From DATCIH01 sp036507955 (lineage in GTDB: Bacteria; Bacillota; Clostridia; Clostridiales; Clostridiaceae), in NCBI GenBank assembly GCA_036507955.1, contig DATCIH010000067.1, forward strand, positions 1 to 19,349: DNA of 19,349 nt, read 5' to 3'. A program made the position numbers and the translations under genes. This document shows, piece by piece, positions 7,434 to 15,031 of the stretch; within the stretch, counting starts at the first letter, position 1, and every line of letters begins with the position of its first letter. Below the pieces are notes generated by a model. That model was not told the DNA's origin, did no database searches, and worked only from the letters and a program-made list of their open reading frames with translations.

Positions 7434-8301
7434 GTAAACTTGATTATGACGGTTTTATAGGAATTGGGTATTTAGAGCAAATTATTGCAGATCATCCGAA
7501 TTCTATTTTTCCCCAGTACCTTGCCACAGAGAGACCTGATAAATCCATAGCAGCACTATTAGAAGGTAGATTTCTTATAATGCTTCAAGAAACCTCCTTT
7601 GTGCTAATAGTCCCTGTTACCATTGATGCCTTCGTTCAGGCCCCTGATGATTATACCGTTCAATGGATAGGAGGAAGTTACTTGTTTTTGCTAAGGAAGG
7701 TAGCAATATTTGTAACCTTATTTCTTCCAGGTATATATATATCAATACTTAGCTTTCACTACTACATATACCTATGCCCTTACTAGTACCACTTGCCCAA
7801 TCCAGAGCAAGGGTGGGTGCCCTTTCCCCCGGTTATCGAAGCTTTCCTCATTGAATTTGTACTAGAGATGATTAGAGAAGCTTCAATTAGACTTCCGACT
7901 TTTATAACTTCTTCCATAAGTATAGTGGGTGGATTGGTAATAGGTCAGGCTGCAGTATAGGCTGGAATTGTAAGTGATCTTATGATAATAGTTATTGCTA
8001 CCTCAGCTATTGCAGGTTTCACCATACCAACTTATGATATGGGAATCTCCTTTAGGTTAATTAAATATATGATTATGATATTTTCAGCAATATTTGGTAT
8101 TATTGGGATAATTATTCCTATGAGCTTTTTTGTCACTTAATAGTATTAGAATCTCTTGGAGAACCTTATTTCCAGCCAATTACACCTTTTAAATTACGTG
8201 ATTTTAAAGATTCTTTTATGCGAGCTCCCTTTAAAGACCTAAAGAAAAGGCCGGATATAGCAAAGCCAATAGATAAGGAAAGAGGTAAGGGTAATGGATA
8301 A
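7376..8301 (+). pseudogene. gerA-type germinant receptor subunit A, 5'-deleted and multiply broken
   Basis: The translated pieces match the GerA family from the YLEGIANP region onward: YLEHIANPSLLQ, then GYLEQIIADHP, ATERPDKSIAALLEGR, DAFVQAPDDY, IPMPLLVPLAQSRARV, and SIVGGLVIGQAAV followed by AGIVSDLM. The usual N-terminal soluble domain (about 190 residues) is absent, cut off at the join with the CBO0543 gene near 7375. Lesions that I can place: a one-base deletion at about 7766-7770, an extra G in the run at 7815-7817, a TAG at 7958-7960 where Glu is expected (QAAV-E-AG), and a one-base deletion in the T-tract 8126-8131. The last frame ends at 8299-8301, overlapping the gerB start, as is typical of ger operons. 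GerA is an inner-membrane subunit of the receptor that triggers spore germination; this copy cannot make it. Confidence 0.85.
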
Positions 8302-9394
8302 TAACGAAAATCAAATCACCTCCCGCCAATTAATGGGAGTTTTATTATCTATGCAGTTAGGTATCGGAGTCCTTGCCTTACCAGCTTATTTATCAATAAC
8401 CGCTGGTCATGATGGTTGGATTTCAGTGCTTATATATGGAACAATAATAACCGCTATCATCGCACTAATAATAAACCTCATGAATAGGTATGATAATCAA
8501 TCTATATATGAAATAAATAAATTTTTATATGGTAAATATCTGGGAGGTTTATTAAATCTTTTTATAGTTCTATATTTATAGAACTGCGCATGCCTATATT
8601 TAAGAACCTATATAAATGTATTATATGTTCAGTTATTAAGATTAACCCCTACCTTAATATTATGTGTTTTTATTATAATACCTACTTACTACTTAGTATG
8701 GTACGGCTTTAAATATGTTGCTAGATACGCATTTATGATATATATTTTCTTAGTTTTTTGTTTCATTTTGTTTCTACTTGTATTTAAAGACCTAAGATTT
8801 AACTTTCTATTGCCTATTGGTGAGAGTGGCTTAGAAGGTATAAAAACAAGCTTTAGTTCCTGTATATTTGCATTCTTAGGTTATGAAATAATATCAGTTA
8901 TATATCCTGAGATCACAAATAAGCCCAAAGCTATGAAATATGCTTTAGGTACAAATTTAATTACTACTATTTTTTATCTATTACTTGTTTTAGTTACTAC
9001 CTCCTTTTTTGGAGAGGAAATGTTAAAAAGAAGTTTATATCCAATAATTAAACTTTCTAGATCTTATAAAGCTCCAATAATAGAAAGAGTAGATCTAATT
9101 TTTATATGCTTTTGGCTACCTGCAATGGCTATGGCAACTAGAGGGCATTTTTCTGTAGCCTATTATAGTATACATAAACTGTTAAAGTTAAAGAAAAAAG
9201 CTATACACCTAATTTTGTTTACCGTAATAACCATATTTCTAAGTGAAATACCCAAGAGTAACTCTCAACTTGATAGTTATAATAATGTTATGATAGTTTT
9301 CGGAACTTCTTTTTCAGTATTTTTAGTTATATGCTACTTATTATCCTTTGTAAGAAGAAAAGGGGTGAAGCCACATGTATATAAAGATATATAG
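8294..9394 (+). pseudogene. gerB-type germinant receptor subunit with one internal TAG
   Basis: A 366-codon span reads as a GerB-family (APC-superfamily) membrane protein with about ten helices: SRQLMGVLLSMQLGIGVLALP at the N-terminus (as in GerB proteins), GLEGIKTSFSSCIFAFLGYE in the middle, and a basic C-terminus. A single TAG at 8579-8581 (codon 96) interrupts it. The frame is otherwise continuous before and after the TAG, and the length is normal for the family. GerB is the ligand-binding transporter-like subunit. Its start overlaps the gerA stop and its end overlaps the first gerC start by 20 nt, so the original translational coupling is preserved. Without suppression only a 95-residue N-terminal piece is made; an ATG at 8735 could give the rest but lacks a clear ribosome site. 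Confidence 0.85.
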
Positions 9395-9399
9395 AATGA

Positions 9400-9408
9400 T
9401 TTTTTTTT
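9400..9408 (+). repeat. Homopolymer T9 at the gerC1 frameshift
   Basis: Nine T residues follow ATGA just after the start codon of the first gerC. One more T would restore the lipoprotein reading frame. Tracts of this length are prone to replication and transcription slippage. Confidence 0.9.
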
Positions 9409-9534
9409 CATTTTTCTTCCCTTTTTACTTAGTGGCTGCTGGGATGAAAAAGCCATTGAGAATATTGGGTTTATTACCATATTGGGTATAGAGTCATCTA
9501 AGAATGGAGAATTAAACTTAACATATGGAATGCC

Positions 9535-9560
9535 TGTTACTGTTACTGTTACTGTTACTG
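9535..9560 (+). repeat. Hexanucleotide microsatellite (TGTTAC)4 inside gerC1
   Basis: Four perfect tandem TGTTAC units plus a partial TG encode alternating Val-Thr (VTVTVTVT). The paralogue in the next gene has no such repeat at the matching place (MPAIDPVV), so the array is an expansion specific to copy 1. It keeps the frame because the unit is six bases. Confidence 0.95.
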
Positions 9561-10544
9561 ATCCTACTACCAAATTCTATTCTGAGATTCTAGATACCAC
9601 CTCTTCCTTATTAAGAATTGGAAGAGATAAATTGAGGCTACAATCCTCAAAAACTTTGGAAGCAGGTAAAATTCAATATATGGTATTTTCCAAAGAAATT
9701 GCTGAAAAGGTACCTATTGGAAGTATCAATGAAGTCTTTGAAAGAGATCCTTCCAATCCAGTTCTTGCTTGGGTAGCAGTAGTTGATTGTAGCCCTAGAG
9801 AGTTAATTCATACGTCTGTCAAATATATTGATAAGCCACGACCTTCCATATATATAACTCATCTAATGGAGCGAGCTGCAGAGTGTGGATATACTCCTGA
9901 AACTAGAGTTTATAATTTTAATATAATAAATTTTGCTCCCGGCATAGATAATATAACACCCCTTATAGCCTTTGACTCTAAAGCAGTTGAAGTTAAAGGT
10001 TCAGCGCTGTTTTCAAGTGGTAAGATGGTTGGAACAATTAATCCAAGACAAACAGGACTATTGATCTCAATGATGAAAACTTTAAAGAATAAAAGATACA
10101 CCTATATAGCTAGTGATCTAACAGAAGATACAACTACTCCAAAGAAAGGCTTAGCTATTCTACTCCGTCAAAATAGTAAGAAAATATATATTTCAATCCA
10201 AGATAATAACCCTAAAGTAGATATATATTTAAACTTATATGGATATATAGATGAGTATAAGTGGGACAATTTAAGAGATAAAAATAGAGTTAAACAATTA
10301 AGTTCTCTTGTACAACAACAAATTCAAGAGGATTGTCAGAAACTCATTGAGTATATGCAAAGTATAGAAAGTGATCCTATTGGTATAGGCGACATGGTAC
10401 GAGCTAAATATAATAGCTACTTTAAGGGAGTAGTTTGGCATAATGAATATAAAAAAGCGATAATAACTACCCATGTTAAATTTAATATAATTCAGTATGG
10501 AGATATCCAATGAAGTAACTCTAAGAAGAACGTGGTGAAAGCAA

Positions 10545-11668
10545 TTGAAGGGTATACTTAAAAAAACATAATATTTTTAATTATTATTCCTCTTATTTTT
10601 TCTGGTTGCTGGGATCAAATGCCCATTGAAGGTACTGGATTTATAACCATAGTTGGAATTGAGACTGCTCCTGCTGGAGATTTGAACCTTACCTATGCCA
10701 TGCCCGCTATTGACCCAGTTGTTACTTCTAGGGGAGAAATACTAGATACTGAAGCGAATCTATTAAGAGAAGGACGAGAAAAATCAAATAGAACTTCCTC
10801 AAAAAGTATGGCCGCAGGTAAAATACAATTTCATTTATTTTCTAAAGAAATTGCAGAAAAGGGAGTTATACGTGATATTAATTCTTTATTAGAAAAAGAT
10901 CCTTCAGATCCAATCCTTTCATGGGTTGTAATAATCGATGGAAGCCCCAGAGAGTTAATACATCATGCTGAAGAATTAAGTGATAAGCCTAGACCCTCCA
11001 CGTATTTAAATGGGCTTCTTGATCGTGCTGTTATAAGTGGAAGTATTCCAGAAACTAGAGTCTTCAACTTCGACTTAGTAAGTTTAGCTCCTGGCATGGA
11101 TAATGTTGTGCCAATGATAAAGCTTAATGAAAAATCCATAGAAGTAATGGGTTCAGCTTTATTCTCCAAAGATAAAATGGTGGGTACTATAACTGAGAAG
11201 CAAAATGGTCTGTTAATGGCAATGATGAAAACTTTAAAAAATAAGAAATATACTTATGAAGCCAGTGATATAAATGATGAGGATAATGAAAAACCTAAAC
11301 GTGGATTATCAATTTTAATTGGGCAAAAGAGTAAAAGCATAAAAATTTCTATAAGAGATAATACACCTGTAGTGGATATTAATTTAAAACTAAACGGAAC
11401 AATTGATGAGTATAAATGGGACGATCTAAATAATGAAAGCTCAGTGAAAAAGTTAAGTGAAGCTATCGGCATACAAATCCAACAAGATTGTCAAAAGCTC
11501 ATTGAATACATGTAAGGCATAGAAAGTGATCCTATTGGTATAGGAGATATGATAAGAGCTAAGTATAATAGTTATTTCAAAAAAATGGATTGGCATAAGG
11601 CTTATAAAGCTGCAACAATAACTGTTCATATTAAATTTAATATTGCTGAATATGGAGTTATATCATAA
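10545..11668 (+). pseudogene. gerC-type lipoprotein, copy 2, frameshift plus in-frame TAA
   Basis: This is a tandem paralogue of copy 1, starting probably at TTG 10545-10547 behind GGTG. After LKGILKK it meets seven A residues (10560-10566). Eight would give a lipoprotein signal ending in LIFSGCWDQM (lipobox FSGC) and the frame that is open from 10619. A second lesion is TAA at 11513-11515, where copy 1 has Gln (EYM-Q-SIESDPIG); after it the frame continues GIESDPIGIGDMIRAKYNSY to a normal end at 11666-11668. Restored length is 374 residues. Residues matching copy 1 run through the whole length (PRELIH, PETRVFNF, GSALFSKDKMVGTI, EYKWDDL). Neither copy makes an intact exported lipoprotein as written. 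A good terminator follows immediately. Confidence 0.85.
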
Positions 11669-11672
11669 AAAG

Positions 11673-11703
11673 GTTCAGATTAAATAATTTGAACTTTTTT
11701 TTA
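11673..11703 (+). terminator. Rho-independent terminator of the ger locus
   Basis: GTTCAGATT (11673-11681) pairs with AATTTGAAC (11686-11694) with one G-U pair and a 4-nt loop, followed by nine T residues. It closes the rightward ger transcript. Confidence 0.9.
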
Positions 11704-11810
11704 TATTACCTGCTTTTTGCAATTCAACCCACTCAATATTTTCTAAAAATATAGTAATATGGCAATGTATTATGGTAAAATAAGTTGGACTATATAAAAA
11801 GCAACCTTTT

Positions 11811-11816
11811 AGGAGG
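11811..11816 (+). promoter_or_regulatory. Ribosome binding site of the Hpt gene
   Basis: A perfect AGGAGG stands 9 nt before the ATG at 11826. No convincing promoter pair was found in the 108 nt between the upstream terminator and this site; TATTAT and TAAAAT hexamers at 11769-11783 are possible -10 boxes with poor -35 partners. Confidence 0.7.
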
Positions 11817-11825
11817 AATAACAAT

Positions 11826-12191
11826 ATGGATGAGAATTTTATTAGATATAACATTCAAGGCTTAGCAGATGATATGGAAGTCAACCTCTCAACTCTTTCT
11901 TCTTTATATTCGGAATTTTTTCATGAAATGAAAATAAATATTGAAGAAAGTAAAGATTTGTGTAATTCTAAGGATTGGTGGAAACTTCAAAGGGTAATCC
12001 ATAATATTAAAGGTATATCCTCTTGCCTTTATATAGAGGATATATATGATATTTCAAATAAATTAGATATTGAATTGAAAAAGCAAGCCTATGAAAATGC
12101 GCTTCCTGATATAACTTCAATTAATAACTTATTAATTTCAAGTGAAACGGATATAAAAGAATTTTTTAAGAAAAATGGAATCAATATGTAA
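11826..12191 (+). CDS. Hpt (histidine phosphotransfer) domain protein
   Basis: The 121-residue protein is one all-helical Hpt domain with the signature HNIKGISS; the phosphoacceptor is His59 within the HxxKG motif. Hpt proteins relay phosphate between the receiver of a hybrid kinase and a second receiver, in the cytoplasm. It lacks any kinase or output domain. The gene for a stand-alone receiver starts 26 nt downstream on the same strand and the convergent gene encodes a hybrid kinase, so all parts of a four-step relay are side by side. The GISS in place of the more common GSS/GAS is within the family's range. Partnership with these neighbours is inferred from position. Confidence 0.85.
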   Translation: MDENFIRYNIQGLADDMEVNLSTLSSLYSEFFHEMKINIEESKDLCNSKDWWKLQRVIHNIKGISSCLYIEDIYDISNKLDIELKKQAYENALPDITSINNLLISSETDIKEFFKKNGINM

Positions 12192-12217
12192 AACTTACTT
12201 AATCGGGGGATTGGAAA

Positions 12218-12622
12218 ATGTTTACCGGAAAAAAATTTCTAATTGTAGATAATTCTCGTACGATAAGACTTCAAATTAAAATGATGTTACAAAATGAAGG
12301 CGCCTTTCTAGTTGATGTAGGTACAGAATGGGGTATGACCACCAAGATAGAAGAATATGGTGTACTTGCAGATTTAATTATTATGGATTTAATTTTGAAT
12401 TCTGAAGATGGCTTAGAACTCATTAAAAAGCTTAAAGCAAACTTAACCTTTAAATATATCCCCATTATTATTATTAGTGAGAAAGTTGATATAAATACAA
12501 TATTAATTGCAAAAGAGCTTGGAGTAAGAAGCTATTTGAAAAAGCCTTTTAAAAAAGCTGAACTAATTAGTAGAATCACGGATGCTCTACAACGAACAGC
12601 TAATGAAAAAGTTCAAAGTTAA
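12218..12622 (+). CDS. Stand-alone response regulator receiver (CheY/Spo0F-like)
   Basis: The 134-residue product consists only of a receiver domain. The phospho-acceptor is Asp57 in LIIMDLIL, the conserved Thr/Ser position is Ser87 (IIISEK) and the conserved Lys is at KKP (Lys109). The acidic pair at the N-terminus is Asp11-Asn12 (IVDNSR) rather than two acids, still adequate for Mg2+ in many receivers. There is no DNA-binding or enzyme domain, so it either acts by protein contact or passes phosphate on, as Spo0F does. ATG follows GGGGGA by about 7 nt, and the gene is 26 nt behind the Hpt gene, so the pair is an operon. Likely last step of the relay kinase, kinase receiver, Hpt, this protein. 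Confidence 0.85.
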   Translation: MFTGKKFLIVDNSRTIRLQIKMMLQNEGAFLVDVGTEWGMTTKIEEYGVLADLIIMDLILNSEDGLELIKKLKANLTFKYIPIIIISEKVDINTILIAKELGVRSYLKKPFKKAELISRITDALQRTANEKVQS

Positions 12623-12623
12623 A

Positions 12624-12659
12624 CACTAAAGGTCTTTACTTAAGTAAAGACCTTTAGTG
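12624..12659. terminator. 36-bp perfect palindrome between convergent signalling genes
   Basis: CACTAAAGGTCTTTACTT is followed at once by its exact reverse complement. As RNA it forms a 16-bp stem with a TTAA loop on either strand. It starts 1 nt after the stop of the receiver gene and lies 19 nt from the present stop of the kinase gene, so it can end both transcripts. A T-tract is weak on both sides. The centre contains the TAA that would end the kinase if its premature stop were absent. Confidence 0.75.
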
Positions 12660-12678
12660 CATTATAGAGCTTTTCAAT

Positions 12679-14805
12679 TTATACTGGCTTAGAAAGGTGT
12701 CCGTCCATGCCAGCATTTAAGCACTCATCAATTTCTTCTTTACTAACTCCTGCAGTTAAAGCTATTATAGGAATATGCTTACCCTCTTTCATCTCTAGCG
12801 ACCTAATCATACTAGTTGCCTTCAGCCCGTCCATTTCTGGCATATGAACATCCATAATTATTAAATCATAATTGTGGTTTTTGAACATTTCTACTGCCAA
12901 CCTGCCATTCTCCGCTAAATCAACTATGCAAGAAAGCCTTTGGAGATAAGTGCTTATGATTTGCCTATTAATCTTGTTATCCTCAGCTACAAGAATTCTA
13001 AGTCCTAAAGCTGTAATAATGTTCTCATTAGAGATGTTGTCAGCTTGAATTTCAAAAGGGATAGAGAAACAAAAATTACTTCCTTTCCCAAGTTCACTTT
13101 GAACTGTGATATTCCCACCCATAAGATTTACAAGGTTTTTTACTATTGATAGACCAAGTCCTGTGCCTCCAAACTTTCTAGTTGTTGAATTATCTGCTTG
13201 TTTAAAGCTTTCGAAAATGCTATCTATTTTTTCTCCTGGTATACCTATGCCAGTGTCTGATACATTGACAGCTACTAGAATCCTATTTTTCTGCTCATTA
13301 ACTATGGATACTGTAACTTTTACCTCCCCCTCCTGTGTAAATTTTATTGCATTACCCAAAAGGTTTATTAATATTTGCCTTACTCTTCCCGAATCTCCTA
13401 ATGTTTTATGCTTTAAATTTTCATCTAAAAGGTAAGTTAGCTTTAATAATTTATCTTTTGCTAGGACTGAATAAATTTCAACCGTATCCTTAACAATCAA
13501 ATTAATATCAAAAACACTTTTTTCAAGTTCCATTTTTCCTGCTTCAATCTTTGAAAAATCCAAAATGTCATTTATCATAAGTAAAAGAGATTCCGCTGAA
13601 TTTACTATCATCTTAATGTATTCCTTTTGCTTTTCTCTAGATAAATCTGTTGTAGCGAGTATTTCTGAAATACCTATTACCGCGTTCATTGGAGTTCTTA
13701 TTTCATGACTCATATTAGCAAGGAAATATCCCTTTGCTTTATTTGCTTGTTCAGCTTCTTCTTTTGCCTTTTGTGCTTCTAATAAAGCCTCTTCCAATTT
13801 TGTAATATTTCGTAGTACTATGAGTTCTCCATTTTTTCTATGCTTTTCATCATAAATTTTAGTAATACGTAGATCAAAGTATTCTGTTACATTATCTTTA
13901 GTGTAAATTATCTTATGGTTCTTATTTGTTGAGTCAATAATATAAGCAGATAACTCTTTCCAATTATACAAAATATCTACAACTGTTTTACCTATGTAAT
14001 TCTTGTCATTATTATTTAATATGGTATCCCTAGCTTTTTTATTTAAATCTAATATTCTTTTACTATTATCAATTACAATTATAATATCACGCATTTCCTC
14101 AACAATCTTATCTCTAGCCACAGGCAAAATATCAAGTAACTTATATTGAAATAGAGCATAAAAATACAAACTTCCTGAGGCTAAGAAGGAAAAAGGTGTT
14201 ATATCCACATTACCTAAGGGAATTAGATTAAAAATAAATATAACATTGGATACAATGGGAAACATAGCAGCTACGGCAATAATTATAGCTTGCCTTCTAT
14301 ATATATCAATTGACGTAAAACATGCCTTTATAAAAATATAAGCACCCATAACTATAAAAATATACATATATACGGCATTTACCCAAAATAAAGGACCATT
14401 CTCCATAGATAAAACATGGTTTTGAATGGTTACACTTGTATAATATTTATGATGAAGAGGATTAGTCCAAATAGAAATGATAATTAATAATGGTATAACC
14501 ATAAGCTTTAGCCACTTACTAAAGCTTAACTTATTAGATCCCTCTTTATAATCATTTGCCAGAGCATAAAAAGCTACTCCTGACATAGTTATTCCAAAAT
14601 ATCTCATGTTGGCTAAAAATAGTTTCGTAGAGAGGTCATTAGCAATAAAAGTGAAGGCTTGAAATAAACACCAGACAAAAAGCGACCACATTAAAACAAC
14701 TAATGGTACTGATCCCCTAGCTGGTCTTCTTCTCCATGCCATATCTCCAACTATGAGTGCAAGGATTCCTGCCATAAATAGTGTAAAAACATATATAGTA
14801 TTCAT
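12679..14805 (-). CDS. 7TM hybrid histidine kinase (7TM-PAS-HisKA-HATPase-REC) with early stop
   Basis: The 708-residue protein begins with seven hydrophobic helices (about 1-225, HisK_7TM type), so the sensor is in the membrane. A PAS-like domain (about 235-340) and a short coiled coil follow. HisKA has the phospho-acceptor His367 in NMSHEIRTPMN. The ATPase has the N box (about 476-490), DTGIGI (517-522) and GGTGLGLS (546-553). The receiver starts about 603, with Glu608-Asp609, phospho-acceptor Asp652 in MDVHMPEMDG and Lys706. The stop follows SKPV directly. The next codons in the same frame read IEKLYNALKVFT and then TAA (12640-12642), which is the expected last helix of the receiver, so the TAA at 12679-12681 looks like a point mutation or a strain-specific truncation. 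ATG follows AAAGG at 7 nt. The ligand is unknown. The protein is probably the donor for the adjacent Hpt and receiver. Confidence 0.85.
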   Translation of the reverse strand: MNTIYVFTLFMAGILALIVGDMAWRRRPARGSVPLVVLMWSLFVWCLFQAFTFIANDLSTKLFLANMRYFGITMSGVAFYALANDYKEGSNKLSFSKWLKLMVIPLLIIISIWTNPLHHKYYTSVTIQNHVLSMENGPLFWVNAVYMYIFIVMGAYIFIKACFTSIDIYRRQAIIIAVAAMFPIVSNVIFIFNLIPLGNVDITPFSFLASGSLYFYALFQYKLLDILPVARDKIVEEMRDIIIVIDNSKRILDLNKKARDTILNNNDKNYIGKTVVDILYNWKELSAYIIDSTNKNHKIIYTKDNVTEYFDLRITKIYDEKHRKNGELIVLRNITKLEEALLEAQKAKEEAEQANKAKGYFLANMSHEIRTPMNAVIGISEILATTDLSREKQKEYIKMIVNSAESLLLMINDILDFSKIEAGKMELEKSVFDINLIVKDTVEIYSVLAKDKLLKLTYLLDENLKHKTLGDSGRVRQILINLLGNAIKFTQEGEVKVTVSIVNEQKNRILVAVNVSDTGIGIPGEKIDSIFESFKQADNSTTRKFGGTGLGLSIVKNLVNLMGGNITVQSELGKGSNFCFSIPFEIQADNISNENIITALGLRILVAEDNKINRQIISTYLQRLSCIVDLAENGRLAVEMFKNHNYDLIIMDVHMPEMDGLKATSMIRSLEMKEGKHIPIIALTAGVSKEEIDECLNAGMDGHLSKPV

Positions 14806-14857
14806 AATTATCCTTTCTAATTCGTAATATGTTTGTTTAATAATAAAGTTCTATATT

Positions 14858-14866
14858 ATTATAGCA
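14858..14866 (-). promoter_or_regulatory. Extended -10 promoter of the histidine kinase gene
   Basis: The minus strand reads TG-C-TATAAT. The terminator T-tract of element copy 1 sits exactly where a -35 would be (17-nt spacer). Predicted transcription starts near 14851, about 45 nt before the ATG. Confidence 0.6.
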
Positions 14867-14877
14867 TCTATTTTAGG

Positions 14878-15010
14878 GTAAAAAAATAACACCAGCTACA
14901 ACTAGTGTTAAATATATATATATTATAGGAGGATTCCTATATACTTATAGTAACCTTTTTGTGTGTCAGAAAAATGTCTAATATGATAACAAACTATGAA
15001 CAATGCCTAT
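14878..15010 (-). repeat. Structured intergenic element, copy 1 of a tandem pair
   Basis: This stretch shares 30 identical bases at its left end with copy 2 (14878-14907 and 15032-15061) and an identical 23-base run near its right end (14980-15002 and 15137-15159). The middle is more variable but keeps the same order of parts. Hairpins seen: AACACCAG/CTAGTGTT (14888-14909), complete only as minus-strand RNA, where the odd pair becomes G-U, and TATAGGA/TCCTATA (14924-14941). No open frame is present. With copy 2 it fills the 357-nt gap between the kinase and AraC genes. Confidence 0.8.
14879..14909 (-). terminator. Terminator hairpin of element copy 1
   Basis: Read leftward, an 8-bp stem (one G-U pair) with a 6-nt loop is followed by ATTTTTTT. 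It acts on leftward transcripts coming from the AraC gene. Confidence 0.7.
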
Positions 15011-15031
15011 AAACTTATTTTAAATTCTTAA

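Larger units (their letters stand above)
9375..10513 (+). pseudogene. gerC-type lipoprotein, copy 1, frameshifted in a T9 tract
   Basis: The ATG at 9375 lies behind AGGGGTG. After MYIKIYRM the sequence enters nine consecutive T residues (9400-9408). With ten T residues the frame would give a clean lipoprotein signal ending in LLSGCWDEK (lipobox LSGC) and continue without stops to 10513, for a 379-residue Ger(x)C protein, the usual length. As written, the ATG frame stops after about 35 codons and the body frame (open from 9482 via TTG) lacks the lipid anchor. The body shows GerC landmarks: LTYGMP, KEIAEKVPIGSI, LAWVAVVDCSPRELI, GSALFSSGKMVGTI and the C-terminal IGIGDMVRAKYNSYFKGVVW. It also contains a four-unit TGTTAC repeat (9535-9558). 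GerC is the outer-face lipoprotein of the receptor. Confidence 0.85.

Noticed and set aside
8579..8581. TAG in gerB considered as a pyrrolysine or recoded codon
   Set aside because: Other stops of both types (TAG, TAA) and frameshifts occur in the adjacent ger genes, so ordinary loss of function explains it better; no pyl genes are in the window.
9535..9560. Short tandem repeat considered as a CRISPR-like array
   Set aside because: Units are six bases with no spacers and lie within a coding frame; it is a microsatellite.
9334..9573. Minus-strand open frame across the gerB/gerC junction
   Set aside because: It reads the TGTTAC repeat and the T9 tract backwards; no ribosome site or homology, and the plus strand carries real GerB/GerC sequence.
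6741..11825. Search for an insertion sequence or phage element that could have brought in the ger block
   Set aside because: No transposase, integrase, terminal inverted repeats or tRNA was seen at its edges.
13106..13435. Open frame on the plus strand inside the kinase gene
   Set aside because: It is the antisense of the ATPase domain, with no ribosome site and no family resemblance; the minus-strand frame has all kinase motifs.
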